A program made the translations under genes and the position numbers. A stretch of 53,871 nt of DNA from CAZXCG01 sp964639205 (lineage in GTDB: Bacteria; Bacillota; Clostridia; Oscillospirales; Acutalibacteraceae): positions 1 to 53,871 of the forward strand of contig CAZXCG010000006.1 of the NCBI GenBank assembly GCA_964639205.1, given 5' to 3'. Below, one piece after another: positions 7,612-15,135 of this stretch (positions are counted from its first letter, which is position 1; each line of letters begins with the position of its first letter). The notes below the pieces were generated by a model. That model worked only from the letters and a program-made list of their open reading frames with translations. It ran no database searches and was not told the DNA's origin.

Positions 7612-8367
7612 TTAAATATCAACAGTAAGCTCTACGGGACAATGATCCGAGCCGAAAATTTCCGTGTGTATTTTTGCATCCGTCAGTCTGCTGTCAAGCG
7701 ACTTTGAGGTGCAGAAATAGTCGATGCGCCACCCGGCGTTTTTTTCGCGCGCCCTAAAGCGGTAAGACCACCAGGAATAAATATTTTCATATTCCGGATA
7801 AAAATAACGGAACGTATCTGTAAATCCGCTATCTAACAAAGCGGTAAGCTTACCTCTTTCTTCATCCGTAAAGCCTGCGTTTTTGCGGTTTGTTTTAGGA
7901 TTTTTTAAGTCTATTTCTTTATGGGCAACATTAAGATCGCCGCAAAAAATAACCGGCTTTTTTTCTTCCAGAGATTTAAGGTAAACGAGGAAAGCGTCCT
8001 CCCAGCGCATACGGTAATCAAGGCGCACAAGCTCATTCTGAGAATTTGGGGTATAAACGTTCACAAGGTAAAACTTATCAAATTCGAGAGTTATTACTCT
8101 TCCCTCTTTATCATGCTCGGGAACACCGATACCGTATGCAGCGGACAGAGGTTTTGCTTTGCTGAAAACGGCGGTGCCGGAATAACCTTTTTTTTCGGCG
8201 TAATTCCAATACTGAAAATAGCCGTCCAGTTCAAGATTTATTTGTCCCTGCTGCAGCTTTGTTTCCTGCACGCAAAAAATATCGGCGTTTATACCGTTGA
8301 AAAAATCCAAAAAGCCTTTTTGAACACAGGCTCTAAGACCGTTAACATTCCATGAAATAAGCTTCAT
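7612..8367 (-). CDS. exoA: Exodeoxyribonuclease III / AP endonuclease
   Basis: The 251-residue protein is an ExoIII-type enzyme that cuts DNA 5' of abasic sites during base excision repair. The metal and catalytic signatures are WNVNGLRA (Asn7), VQETK (Glu35), GDLNVAH in the middle and GSDHCPVEL near the C-terminus. The start ATG at 8367 is five bases behind CAGGGGG; the longer frame to 8445 would add residues the family lacks. The 128-bp gap to upp is the widest in this operon and could hold a promoter, but I see no convincing one. The ABC ATPase follows after 18 bp. Confidence 0.93.
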   Translation of the reverse strand: MKLISWNVNGLRACVQKGFLDFFNGINADIFCVQETKLQQGQINLELDGYFQYWNYAEKKGYSGTAVFSKAKPLSAAYGIGVPEHDKEGRVITLEFDKFYLVNVYTPNSQNELVRLDYRMRWEDAFLVYLKSLEEKKPVIFCGDLNVAHKEIDLKNPKTNRKNAGFTDEERGKLTALLDSGFTDTFRYFYPEYENIYSWWSYRFRAREKNAGWRIDYFCTSKSLDSRLTDAKIHTEIFGSDHCPVELTVDI

Positions 8368-8495
8368 AAAAACCCCCTGACGAAGCATTTCGCCGATAAT
8401 CCTTACCGTATCCCGTACAAAGCGGCAATACTTTTTAAGCGGCAAAGCAAAGATAATTTGAAATTAAAGGCGAAAAGCAGCAAAAATAAAAAAAA

Positions 8496-9128
8496 TTACT
8501 TTGTCCCGAAAATTCTGTCTCCGGCGTCGCCGAGCCCGGGAACAATGTAGCAGTCTTCGTTAAGGCACTCGTCCTTTGCCGCGCAGAAAACCTGAACGTC
8601 GGGGTGCGCCTCGGTAAGCGCTTTAATGCCCTCGGGAGCGGCAAGAATGCAAAGGAACTTTATTGAGCGCGGATTGCTTTTCTTGATTATGGTGATTGCG
8701 TCGGAGGCGCTGCCGCCTGTTGCCAGCATAGGGTCAAGTACAAAAACATCCCGTTCGTTTATATCGTACGGAAGCTTTTTATAGTATTCAACCGGTTTAT
8801 GCGTTACCTCGTCACGGTAAAGACCTATATGCCCGACCTTTGCGGCAGGCACCATAGACAGCATAGCGTCGAGCATACCGCAGCCGGCGCGCAGAATCGG
8901 CACAAAAGCCAGCTTCCTGCCCGCAATCACTTTTGAGCGCGTAGGAGCAATGGGCGTTTCGATGTCGATCTCCTCAAGCGGCAGGTCGCGCGTTGCCTCA
9001 TAACACATAAGCATTGCAATCTCGGACGCAAGCTCTCTGAAAAGCTTACTGCCCGTATTTTTGTCACGCATTAAAGTAAGCTTATGCTGAATTAAAGGGT
9101 GATCAAAAACTGTTACCTGGTTTTCCAT
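8496..9128 (-). CDS. upp: Uracil phosphoribosyltransferase
   Basis: This 210-residue protein makes UMP from uracil and PRPP in pyrimidine salvage. Diagnostic stretches are HPLIQHKLT at the N-terminus, PILRAGCGML, the flexible-loop region GLYRDEVTHKP, the PRPP-binding loop VLDPMLATGGSASDA and the uracil-binding C-terminus GDAGDRIFGT. The length is normal. It lies 42 bp downstream of rpiB on the same strand. The two are neighbours in many Firmicutes, linking ribose-phosphate supply with salvage. Confidence 0.97.
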   Translation of the reverse strand: MENQVTVFDHPLIQHKLTLMRDKNTGSKLFRELASEIAMLMCYEATRDLPLEEIDIETPIAPTRSKVIAGRKLAFVPILRAGCGMLDAMLSMVPAAKVGHIGLYRDEVTHKPVEYYKKLPYDINERDVFVLDPMLATGGSASDAITIIKKSNPRSIKFLCILAAPEGIKALTEAHPDVQVFCAAKDECLNEDCYIVPGLGDAGDRIFGTK

Positions 9129-9170
9129 AATCGATTCTTCTTTCCTTATGTTATTATTCTTAATACCGTA

Positions 9171-9620
9171 TTAAAACGGAGCGATTCCGTTTTCAATATC
9201 GGTTATCATTTGAATTCTGCGAATATGGCGGTCTCCATCAAAAGGGGTATGTATAAAAATATCGGCAAATTTTACCGCCTGTTCTTCGTTTATAACTCTT
9301 CCGCCCATACACAAAATATTAGCATTGTTGTGCCTACGGGTTATTTCGGCGCAGAATTCGCTGCTGACAACAGCCGCCCGGATACCCTTAACCTTATTTG
9401 CCGCCATTGAAACGCCTATGCCGGTGCCGCAGCAAAGTATTCCGAGCTCGCACTCGCCGGAAGACACCGCGTTGGCAACCTTATATGCGTAAATCGGGTA
9501 ATCGACACTTTCCTTGCCGTAAGAGCCGAAATCGAGATACTCCACACCGTTTTTCTTCAAATAATCCATAACAGCGGTTTTGATTTGATACCCGCCGTGA
9601 TCGCAGCCCAAAGCTATCAT
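9171..9620 (-). CDS. rpiB: Ribose-5-phosphate isomerase B
   Basis: The 149-residue protein interconverts ribulose 5-phosphate and ribose 5-phosphate in the non-oxidative pentose phosphate pathway. It begins MIALGCDHGGYQIK and carries the catalytic-cysteine loop LCCGTGIGVSMAANK and the phosphate-binding RRHNNANILCMGGR, all standard for RpiB. It sits between tsaB (16 bp upstream) and upp (42 bp downstream) in one minus-strand operon. Its TAA stop overlaps a 15-bp palindrome at 9160-9174. Confidence 0.96.
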   Translation of the reverse strand: MIALGCDHGGYQIKTAVMDYLKKNGVEYLDFGSYGKESVDYPIYAYKVANAVSSGECELGILCCGTGIGVSMAANKVKGIRAAVVSSEFCAEITRRHNNANILCMGGRVINEEQAVKFADIFIHTPFDGDRHIRRIQMITDIENGIAPF

Positions 9621-9636
9621 AATTTTCCCCCGTTGC

Positions 9637-10338
9637 TTAATTTAAATTTTGTTTTTTCCTTAATTCACGCTCTGCCTGCGGCAAGCGTAAATATCCCGGC
9701 ATTAACTGCTCGGCGGTCAGATATTTGTCGCGTGGGATCCGCAGCGCCGCCATAGCGGCCCCCGACGCGCGCTGAAATCTCATATGCGCGGCAGCTAAAG
9801 CTATGTTCGGCAAGGAACCGCCCAAAAGGTTAAAGCAAAACTGCGCTCCGTCGCCGACAAGAAGTACCGGTCCGTCAAATTTTGAAAGCTCATCCTTCAG
9901 CTTTTCGATTGAAATGGCTCTGTCCTCGCACAGACGCTCAATATTTTCACCGTTAACCTTGAACAACGCGTTATAAAACTGAGAACATTTTGCATCCATA
10001 ACCGCGCAGACAATGGATTTTGAGCCTGTCATACCCACAGCCATAGCATATAATGTAGATATTCCGATGCACGGCTTTTCAAGAACCGAAGCCATCCCTT
10101 TAACGACGGAAACGCCTATACGAACTCCGGTAAATGAACCGGGTCCGCTGCAAACCGCAAAGGCGTCAATATCCTCAATATCGGTTTTTGTGTTTTTAAG
10201 CAGGGCGTCTATCATAGGCACAAGCGTTTGACTGTGAGTAAGCCCCGTATTACAGAAAAATTCCCCTATAATTTTGTCCTCACAGGCAAGCGCCGCAGAG
10301 GCACTTACCGCGGAGGAATCCAACGCTAAAATTTTCAT
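9637..10338 (-). CDS. tsaB: tRNA t6A37 biosynthesis protein TsaB
   Basis: This 233-residue ASKHA-fold protein (YeaZ) is the scaffold partner of TsaD and TsaE in making N6-threonylcarbamoyl-adenosine at tRNA position 37. Marks are ILALDSSAVSASAAL at the N-terminus and CSGPGSFTGVRIGVSVVKGM (about 72-91). I take ATG 10338 as the start because AAAAGGG lies ten bases upstream; the TTG at 10347 sits too close to that site. The tsaE gene lies 21 bp upstream. The expected third partner tsaD is not in this window. Confidence 0.93.
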   Translation of the reverse strand: MKILALDSSAVSASAALACEDKIIGEFFCNTGLTHSQTLVPMIDALLKNTKTDIEDIDAFAVCSGPGSFTGVRIGVSVVKGMASVLEKPCIGISTLYAMAVGMTGSKSIVCAVMDAKCSQFYNALFKVNGENIERLCEDRAISIEKLKDELSKFDGPVLLVGDGAQFCFNLLGGSLPNIALAAAHMRFQRASGAAMAALRIPRDKYLTAEQLMPGYLRLPQAERELRKKQNLN

Positions 10339-10359
10339 AGCCGACAAACCCTTTTACTA

Positions 10360-10782
10360 TTAAGAAATAAGCTGCTCAAAGCATAAAACACGCGAGCCTT
10401 CGGTTTTTCCTCTGCTTATTGAAATTCTGACGGTATTTTCCGGAAGAGCTCCGTCAATATTTTCGCTCCATTCAATGATAAGAATTCCGTTTCCGAGATA
10501 ATCGAAAAAGCCCGTTGAATATAAATCGTCCCAGGTGTTGACCCTGTACATATCGAAATGATAGATTGGATATTTGCCGTGGTATTCGTTTACAAGCGCA
10601 AAAGTAGGGCTTGAAACTCCGTCGCTTACACCCAGACCTCTCGCAAGACCTCGAGTAAATGCGGTTTTTCCCATACCCATGCCGCCGAAAAGAGCAACCA
10701 CTTCGGTTCCTTTAAGGCTTTGAGCAAATGCTTCTCCGATTTGCTCCGTTTGTTCTTCGCTTTCCGAAAGTATTTTTTCCAT
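10360..10782 (-). CDS. tsaE: tRNA t6A37 biosynthesis ATPase TsaE
   Basis: The 140-residue P-loop protein (YjeE) binds and hydrolyses ATP to cycle the TsaBD complex. Walker A is GGMGMGKTAFTRGLARGLG (about residues 34-52). SPTFALVNEYHG and YHFDMYRV follow, then LIIEWSENI, all conserved in TsaE. Its ATG shares one base with the TGA of fhs (TGATG), so translation is probably coupled. The pairing with tsaB downstream is the usual one; the fusion to fhs upstream is less common. Confidence 0.95.
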   Translation of the reverse strand: MEKILSESEEQTEQIGEAFAQSLKGTEVVALFGGMGMGKTAFTRGLARGLGVSDGVSSPTFALVNEYHGKYPIYHFDMYRVNTWDDLYSTGFFDYLGNGILIIEWSENIDGALPENTVRISISRGKTEGSRVLCFEQLIS

Positions 10783-12449
10783 CAGAACAATCCGGTTATT
10801 ACTCCGCGGTCGTCAACGTCGATTTTTTCGGCAGACGGCAGCTTGGGCAGACCGGGCATAGTCATTATGTCTCCGGTAAATACCACAACGAAGCCGGCTC
10901 CGTTTGAAAGACGCACATCTCTGACTGTAATTGTAAAATCCTTCGGGGCGCCGAGCAAAGACGGATTATCCGAAAGAGAATACTGAGTTTTGGCAATACA
11001 TATCGGAAGCTCTGACGCGCCCAGAGCTTCAACCTCTTTAATTGCTTTCTCCGCGGCAGATGTGTATGCAACGTCCGCAGCGCCGTAAATTTTTGAGGCA
11101 ACGGTCTTTATTTTTTCTTTAAGCGAAATTCCGAGCGGATAAATCGGTGCAAACGAAGACGGTCTTTCAACAGCCTCACAGACCTTTCGAGCAAGCTCTA
11201 TGCCGCCTTCTCCTCCCTTTTCAAAAACTTCCGAAAGAGCAAAGTCAGCGCCTGCGGAAACGCAGTATTCCTCAATAAATTTGAGCTCCTGTTCGGAATC
11301 GGAGCCGAATTTATTTATAGCGACAACAACAGGAACGCCGTATTTACGCATATTGTCAATATGAACTCCTAAGTTTGCTATTCCCTTTTTAAGCGCCTCC
11401 GGATTTTCTTTAGCCACCTCGGACTTTGGAACTCCGCCGTTGTATTTAAGCGCACGGCAAGTTGCAACCAAAACCACAGCAGAGGGGTTTAAGCCGGCAT
11501 AGCGGCATTTTATATCAAAAAATTTTTCAGCGCCGAGATCCGAACCGAAGCCGGCCTCGGTTATGCAATAATCCGCAAGCTTGAGCGCAAGCCTTGTGGC
11601 GCGCACGGAATTGCAGCCGTGAGCAATATTTGCAAAAGGTCCGCCGTGAACAATAGCGGGAGTTCCCTCAAGCGTCTGCACAAGATTCGGCTTTATTGCA
11701 TCTTTAAGCAAAGCCGTCATAGCGCCGTTAGCCTTAAGGTCGCGCGCATAAACCGGAGCCCCGCCGAAAGTATAGGCAACCAGGATTTTCCCCAGCCGCT
11801 CCTTCAGATCCGAAATATCGTTTGCAAGACAAAGAATAGCCATTACCTCGGAAGCAACCGTAATAATAAATCCGTCCTCGCGCGGAATTCCGTTGACCTT
11901 GCCGCCAAGACCGACTACAATGTTTCTCAGCGCCCTGTCGTTCATATCAAGGCATCGCTTTATTAAAATTCGGCGCGGGTCGATACCCAATGCGTTACCC
12001 TGCTGCAGATGATTGTCAAGCATAGCGCACAGCAGATTGTTGGCAGAGGTAATTGCGTGCATATCGCCGGTAAAATGAAGATTAATATCCTCCATCGGCA
12101 AAACCTGGGAATAACCGCCGCCGGCAGCGCCGCCCTTTATTCCGAACACCGGACCGAGCGAAGGCTCACGCAGCGCAATTATAGCTTTTTTGCCTATTTT
12201 TGCCATTGCCTGACCGAGACCGGCGGTAGTGGTTGTCTTGCCCTCGCCCGCCGGGGTGGGGTTTATTGCCGTAACAAGAATAAGCTTACCGTCCGGCTGT
12301 TTGCCGAGGCGTTCAAACAAAGCGTCTCCGAGCTTCGCCTTATAGCGGCCGTACGGCTCAAGCTCCTCTTCGTCTATACCGAGCTGCTCCGCTATTTTGG
12401 CAATGGGAACAAGCTCGGCGCGCTGTGCAATTTCGATATCCGAAAGCAT
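10782..12449 (-). CDS. fhs: Formate-tetrahydrofolate ligase
   Basis: At 555 residues this is a full-length 10-formyl-tetrahydrofolate synthetase, which activates formate with ATP for one-carbon metabolism. The P-loop TPAGEGKTTT lies at about 65-74, followed by GLGQAMAKIGKKA and REPSLGPVFGIKGGAAGGGY. The C-terminus has FVVVFTGDIMTMPGLPK. The start ATG 12449 follows AGGAGGTCATT; the frame extends upstream but without a ribosome site. It is the first gene of the minus-strand operon and has its own promoter at 12543-12571. A perfect 20-bp palindrome lies between promoter and ribosome site. Confidence 0.97.
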   Translation of the reverse strand: MLSDIEIAQRAELVPIAKIAEQLGIDEEELEPYGRYKAKLGDALFERLGKQPDGKLILVTAINPTPAGEGKTTTTAGLGQAMAKIGKKAIIALREPSLGPVFGIKGGAAGGGYSQVLPMEDINLHFTGDMHAITSANNLLCAMLDNHLQQGNALGIDPRRILIKRCLDMNDRALRNIVVGLGGKVNGIPREDGFIITVASEVMAILCLANDISDLKERLGKILVAYTFGGAPVYARDLKANGAMTALLKDAIKPNLVQTLEGTPAIVHGGPFANIAHGCNSVRATRLALKLADYCITEAGFGSDLGAEKFFDIKCRYAGLNPSAVVLVATCRALKYNGGVPKSEVAKENPEALKKGIANLGVHIDNMRKYGVPVVVAINKFGSDSEQELKFIEEYCVSAGADFALSEVFEKGGEGGIELARKVCEAVERPSSFAPIYPLGISLKEKIKTVASKIYGAADVAYTSAAEKAIKEVEALGASELPICIAKTQYSLSDNPSLLGAPKDFTITVRDVRLSNGAGFVVVFTGDIMTMPGLPKLPSAEKIDVDDRGVITGLF

Positions 12450-12463
12450 AATGACCTCCTTGC

Positions 12464-12483
12464 AGCAGAAAATATTTTCTGCT
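12464..12483. promoter_or_regulatory. Perfect 20-bp palindrome in the fhs leader
   Basis: AGCAGAAAATATTTTCTGCT is fully self-complementary and ends five bases before the AGGAGG of fhs. It could be an operator for a dimeric regulator or a leader hairpin reducing access to the ribosome site. No tetrahydrofolate riboswitch core is recognisable. Confidence 0.5.
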
Positions 12484-12542
12484 TTTCTGTAATTAATATA
12501 ATCTTGCAAATAAAACTTGAATGCAAAATTCCGATTACTGGT

Positions 12543-12571
12543 AGTATAGCATATTATGACAGATTTCACAA
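12543..12571 (-). promoter_or_regulatory. Sigma-A promoter of the fhs operon
   Basis: On the minus strand TTGTGA (12571-12566) and TATACT (12548-12543) are 17 bases apart. The predicted leader is about 85 nt and includes the palindrome at 12464-12483. Confidence 0.65.
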
Positions 12572-12668
12572 GTGCCAACATCTACAATATTATTCAAATA
12601 TTTATATTAAAAAAGAAATACCGTTTTTCTTAAACTCGGGACTTGTCATTGAATAATTTATTTTATAT

Positions 12669-12819
12669 AATAACTTAGGCAAAGATGTCTTCCCCTGCCT
12701 CTAAGGCGGCGGGTTCCATTTTCGGAATCGGTTGGGAGATACAATCCCCACCGATTTCTCAGGCAGCTAAAGTTGCCCTTTGCCGCGTTGAATGATGGGG
12801 CAAAGCCCCATTATTGAAT
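12669..12819 (-). repeat. Dispersed repeat, copy D (full length, about 150 bp)
   Basis: Read on the minus strand it matches copy H at 22250 along its whole length. Both have the CAATAAxGGGxTTTGCC end, the ATTCAACGxGGCAAAGG hairpin, AGCTGCCTG, the ATCGGTGGGG-to-CCxACCGATTCCG hairpin, GAAAATGGAACCCGCCGCC and the CATCTTTGCCTAAGTTAT end. The arms of the central hairpin still pair. It covers the two ATG codons that begin the rodA frame. Confidence 0.85.
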
Positions 12820-14054
12820 TAAAAAGCTCTATCGGCAGGCTTTTATCATTTTGCTACAGTTTGCGGAAAATTGCGGAGGACACGGCTACGAAAAGGATTC
12901 TTTCAACAATTCGGGATTATTTTTCAGAAACAAATAAACTATTATGGATAATATGCCTGTGCGTTTCAATATACAGTCTTATTCTGATTTACAGTATGCA
13001 GCGCGTAGGCGAATATAATTTTTTAAAAAACCAGCTTCTTGCGGTAAGTCTTGGATATGCCGGCGCTGTATTTCTTTCCGTTGTTGATTACCGGTTTTGG
13101 GTAAAGCATTGGAAATGGATAGCGGCGATAGGTCTTATCATGTTGATTTTTGTGTTTATATTCGGTATTCAGGTTGAAGGAACCGACGATACAGCCTGGC
13201 TGCGGCTTCCCGGAGGGATAACGTTTCAGCCCTCGGAGCTTGTAAAGGTGCTGTTTGTAATTACCTTTTCAAAGCATTTAACCTATCTTCTGGAAAAAGA
13301 TTATCTTAAAACCTTTTCCGGCGTTTTAAGCCTTGTGATACATGCGCTGATTCCCATTGTCATTATCCATTTGCAGGGCGACGACGGAGCCGTTTTGATA
13401 TTTATATTTCAATTCCTTTTGTTATGCTTCGCTGCGGGAGTGCAGCTCAGGTATTTTGCCATATTATTCGGCGGAATGATTATATGCGCGCCGTTGATAT
13501 GGACCTTCTTTTTAAACGACGAACACCGCAACCGCATTTTGGCGCTCTTCGACCTTGACGGCAATGCAATGACTGACTACGGATGGCAGCAATATCAAGG
13601 GAAAGTATCTATTGCCTCGGGTGGGTTCTCCGGCTATGGACTCGGAAAGGGGCCGCGAGTTGAATACGAAATTGTTCCCGAACAGGAAAATGATTTTATA
13701 CTCACCGTAGCGGGCGAAGAGCTCGGCTTTATAGGATGCGTCCTGATTCTCTTACTGTTGTTTATTTTATGTCTTTGCGTTGTTTTGACGGCGAAAAAAA
13801 CAAACGACGCTTGCGGAAAACTGATATGCTTCGGTGTTTTTGCGATTATTGCTTCCCAGTCCGCGGTAAACATCGGGATGGTGCTCGGATTTATTCCGGT
13901 AATAGGCATTACGCTGCCGTTTTTCAGCGCCGGCGGAACGTCTGCTATGTGCCTGTATTTTGCAATCGGTCTTGTTCAAAGCGTATATATGCACATTGAA
14001 ACTCCCGATATTGTAAGAATACCCATTGGAAGTGAAAACCGCGTGAAAATATAA
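12792..14054 (+). CDS. rodA: Peptidoglycan glycosyltransferase, RodA/FtsW (SEDS) family
   Basis: The 420-residue frame encodes a ten-or-so-helix SEDS protein that polymerises lipid II into glycan strands at the membrane. Marks are FQPSELVKVLFVI, HLQGDDGAVLIF (the Asp expected at the catalytic position), QENDFILTVAGEELGFIG and GMVLGFIPVIGITLPFFSAGGTS. It looks closer to RodA than FtsW. The start is unclear: ATG 12792/12795 lie inside repeat copy D with no ribosome site. A good GGAGGA at 12875-12880 is followed seven bases later by an in-frame ACG (12888), not ATG. The TAA stop is formed by the end of repeat copy E. Confidence 0.88.
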   Translation: MMGQSPIIELKSSIGRLLSFCYSLRKIAEDTATKRILSTIRDYFSETNKLLWIICLCVSIYSLILIYSMQRVGEYNFLKNQLLAVSLGYAGAVFLSVVDYRFWVKHWKWIAAIGLIMLIFVFIFGIQVEGTDDTAWLRLPGGITFQPSELVKVLFVITFSKHLTYLLEKDYLKTFSGVLSLVIHALIPIVIIHLQGDDGAVLIFIFQFLLLCFAAGVQLRYFAILFGGMIICAPLIWTFFLNDEHRNRILALFDLDGNAMTDYGWQQYQGKVSIASGGFSGYGLGKGPRVEYEIVPEQENDFILTVAGEELGFIGCVLILLLLFILCLCVVLTAKKTNDACGKLICFGVFAIIASQSAVNIGMVLGFIPVIGITLPFFSAGGTSAMCLYFAIGLVQSVYMHIETPDIVRIPIGSENRVKI

Positions 14055-14185
14055 CTTAGGCAAAGACGCACCCCCGCCTCTCTAAGGCAGCGGGCTCCGT
14101 TTCAAAATTTCCGCTTGATTTACAGCTGAAGCACCGGGAATCCGGCGCTCAGATTCAAAGTGGAAATTAAGCCATGGCTTATTTA
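14050..14185 (-). repeat. Dispersed repeat, copy E
   Basis: It begins TATAACTTAGGCAAAGACG, continues with the CCGCCTCTCTAAGGCAGCGG hairpin and GGCTCCGTTTCAAAATTTCC, then a variable part (GCACCGGGAATCCGGCGC) and ends near AAGCCATGGCTTATTTAA. Its first bases supply the TAA stop of rodA at 14052-14054. Confidence 0.7.
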
Positions 14186-14197
14186 ATACAACACATA

Positions 14198-14240
14198 ACG
14201 CACCCCGGCTTTTAAACCGCCCGAAAGCAGAGGGTGCGTT
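14198..14240. terminator. Possible terminator between rodA and mscS
   Basis: ACGCACCC (14198-14205) pairs with GGGTGCGT (14232-14239) around a 26-base loop. The right side is T-rich on the plus strand, so it fits termination after rodA better than after the convergent mscS. Confidence 0.5.
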
Positions 14241-14246
14241 TGCTTT

Positions 14247-15122
14247 TTACTCTTTTTTAGCGTCATTCATATGAACAACAAGCTGCTCGTATGGGATTTC
14301 TATGCCGTTTTCATCAAAGGCAAGCTTTACGGCTTCCTGCATTTTATGGTACACATCGGCGTAATCACAGTTTTTAACCCAAATTCTTACAATAATCTCC
14401 ACACCGTGCGCCCCGTGCTCCCCTACTCCGACAACAGGCGACGGTTCGTCAAGAATTTCCTCCGACTGCGCAATTATACCGTAGAGTACCGACTTAACCT
14501 TTGATATATTGTCGTTATACCCAACGGTATAGCTTAAATCAAGGCGGCGGGTATCCGTGTAATTGCAGTTAATAACGTTGTTGGAAGTAAGTCTGGAATT
14601 CGGTATTATAATTTCTTTGCCGTCAAGCGAGGTAAGAAAAGTATTAAAAAGCTCGATCTTTGAAACCGTTCCGACGGTTCCCTCAAATTCAAGCAGGTCG
14701 CCGGCTTTGAAGGGCTTGTTGATAATTATAAGTATTCCGCTGGCTATATTTGAAAGACTGTTTTGCATCGCTAAACCTACTGCAACCAAAGCTGCGCCGA
14801 AGGCGGTAATAATCGAGGTAACGTCTATGCCGATAATTGCAAGGACGGTTATAACAACCAAAAGCTTGAGGGCAATATTGACAAGCGCAATTATAAAGCC
14901 GATTACCGATTGTTCGACCTTGCCTTTTTGCAAAGCGTTGCTTATTAATTTTTTAACAAGCGAAGAAAGCCACAGACCTATAACGAGAACAAGCAAAGCA
15001 ATCAGGATGTGCGGCAAAATGCCGAGTACCCAATCGAGCGCTTCCTGAAAATAATCCGCTCCCTTTTGGATAGTTTCTTCTACTTCATCGCCTATATCGG
15101 CTGCAATTTCGAGAAACATCAT
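14247..15122 (-). CDS. mscS: Small-conductance mechanosensitive channel, MscS family
   Basis: The 291-residue protein has three membrane segments and the MscS pore helix and beta domain. GLAMQNSLSNIASGILIIIN (about 125-144) is the pore-lining TM3 region. LLEFEGTVGTVSKIELFNT and GKEIIIPNSRLTSNNVIN follow, and the alpha/beta vestibule makes up the rest. It opens under membrane tension to release solutes on osmotic downshock. The start is ATG 15122 or 15119 behind AAAGGAGGGC. The MORN-repeat gene ends 13 bp upstream on the same strand, so the two are probably co-transcribed. Confidence 0.92.
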   Translation of the reverse strand: MMFLEIAADIGDEVEETIQKGADYFQEALDWVLGILPHILIALLVLVIGLWLSSLVKKLISNALQKGKVEQSVIGFIIALVNIALKLLVVITVLAIIGIDVTSIITAFGAALVAVGLAMQNSLSNIASGILIIINKPFKAGDLLEFEGTVGTVSKIELFNTFLTSLDGKEIIIPNSRLTSNNVINCNYTDTRRLDLSYTVGYNDNISKVKSVLYGIIAQSEEILDEPSPVVGVGEHGAHGVEIIVRIWVKNCDYADVYHKMQEAVKLAFDENGIEIPYEQLVVHMNDAKKE

Positions 15123-15135
15123 TAATAGCCCTCCT

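Larger units (their letters stand above)
12450..12791. other. Intergenic region between fhs and rodA
   Basis: The 342 bases hold, from left to right, the fhs ribosome site, the 20-bp palindrome, the fhs promoter and an AT-rich stretch. The right part is most of repeat copy D, whose left end runs into the first codons annotated for rodA. I see no small gene. Confidence 0.7.

Noticed and set aside
12450..12571. Tetrahydrofolate riboswitch before fhs
   Set aside because: The leader is short and AT-rich with one palindrome and lacks the conserved folate-riboswitch elements.
14050..14185. Repeat copies as simple rho-independent terminators
   Set aside because: The hairpins are not followed by T-runs, copies also occur upstream of genes, and separate terminators exist nearby.
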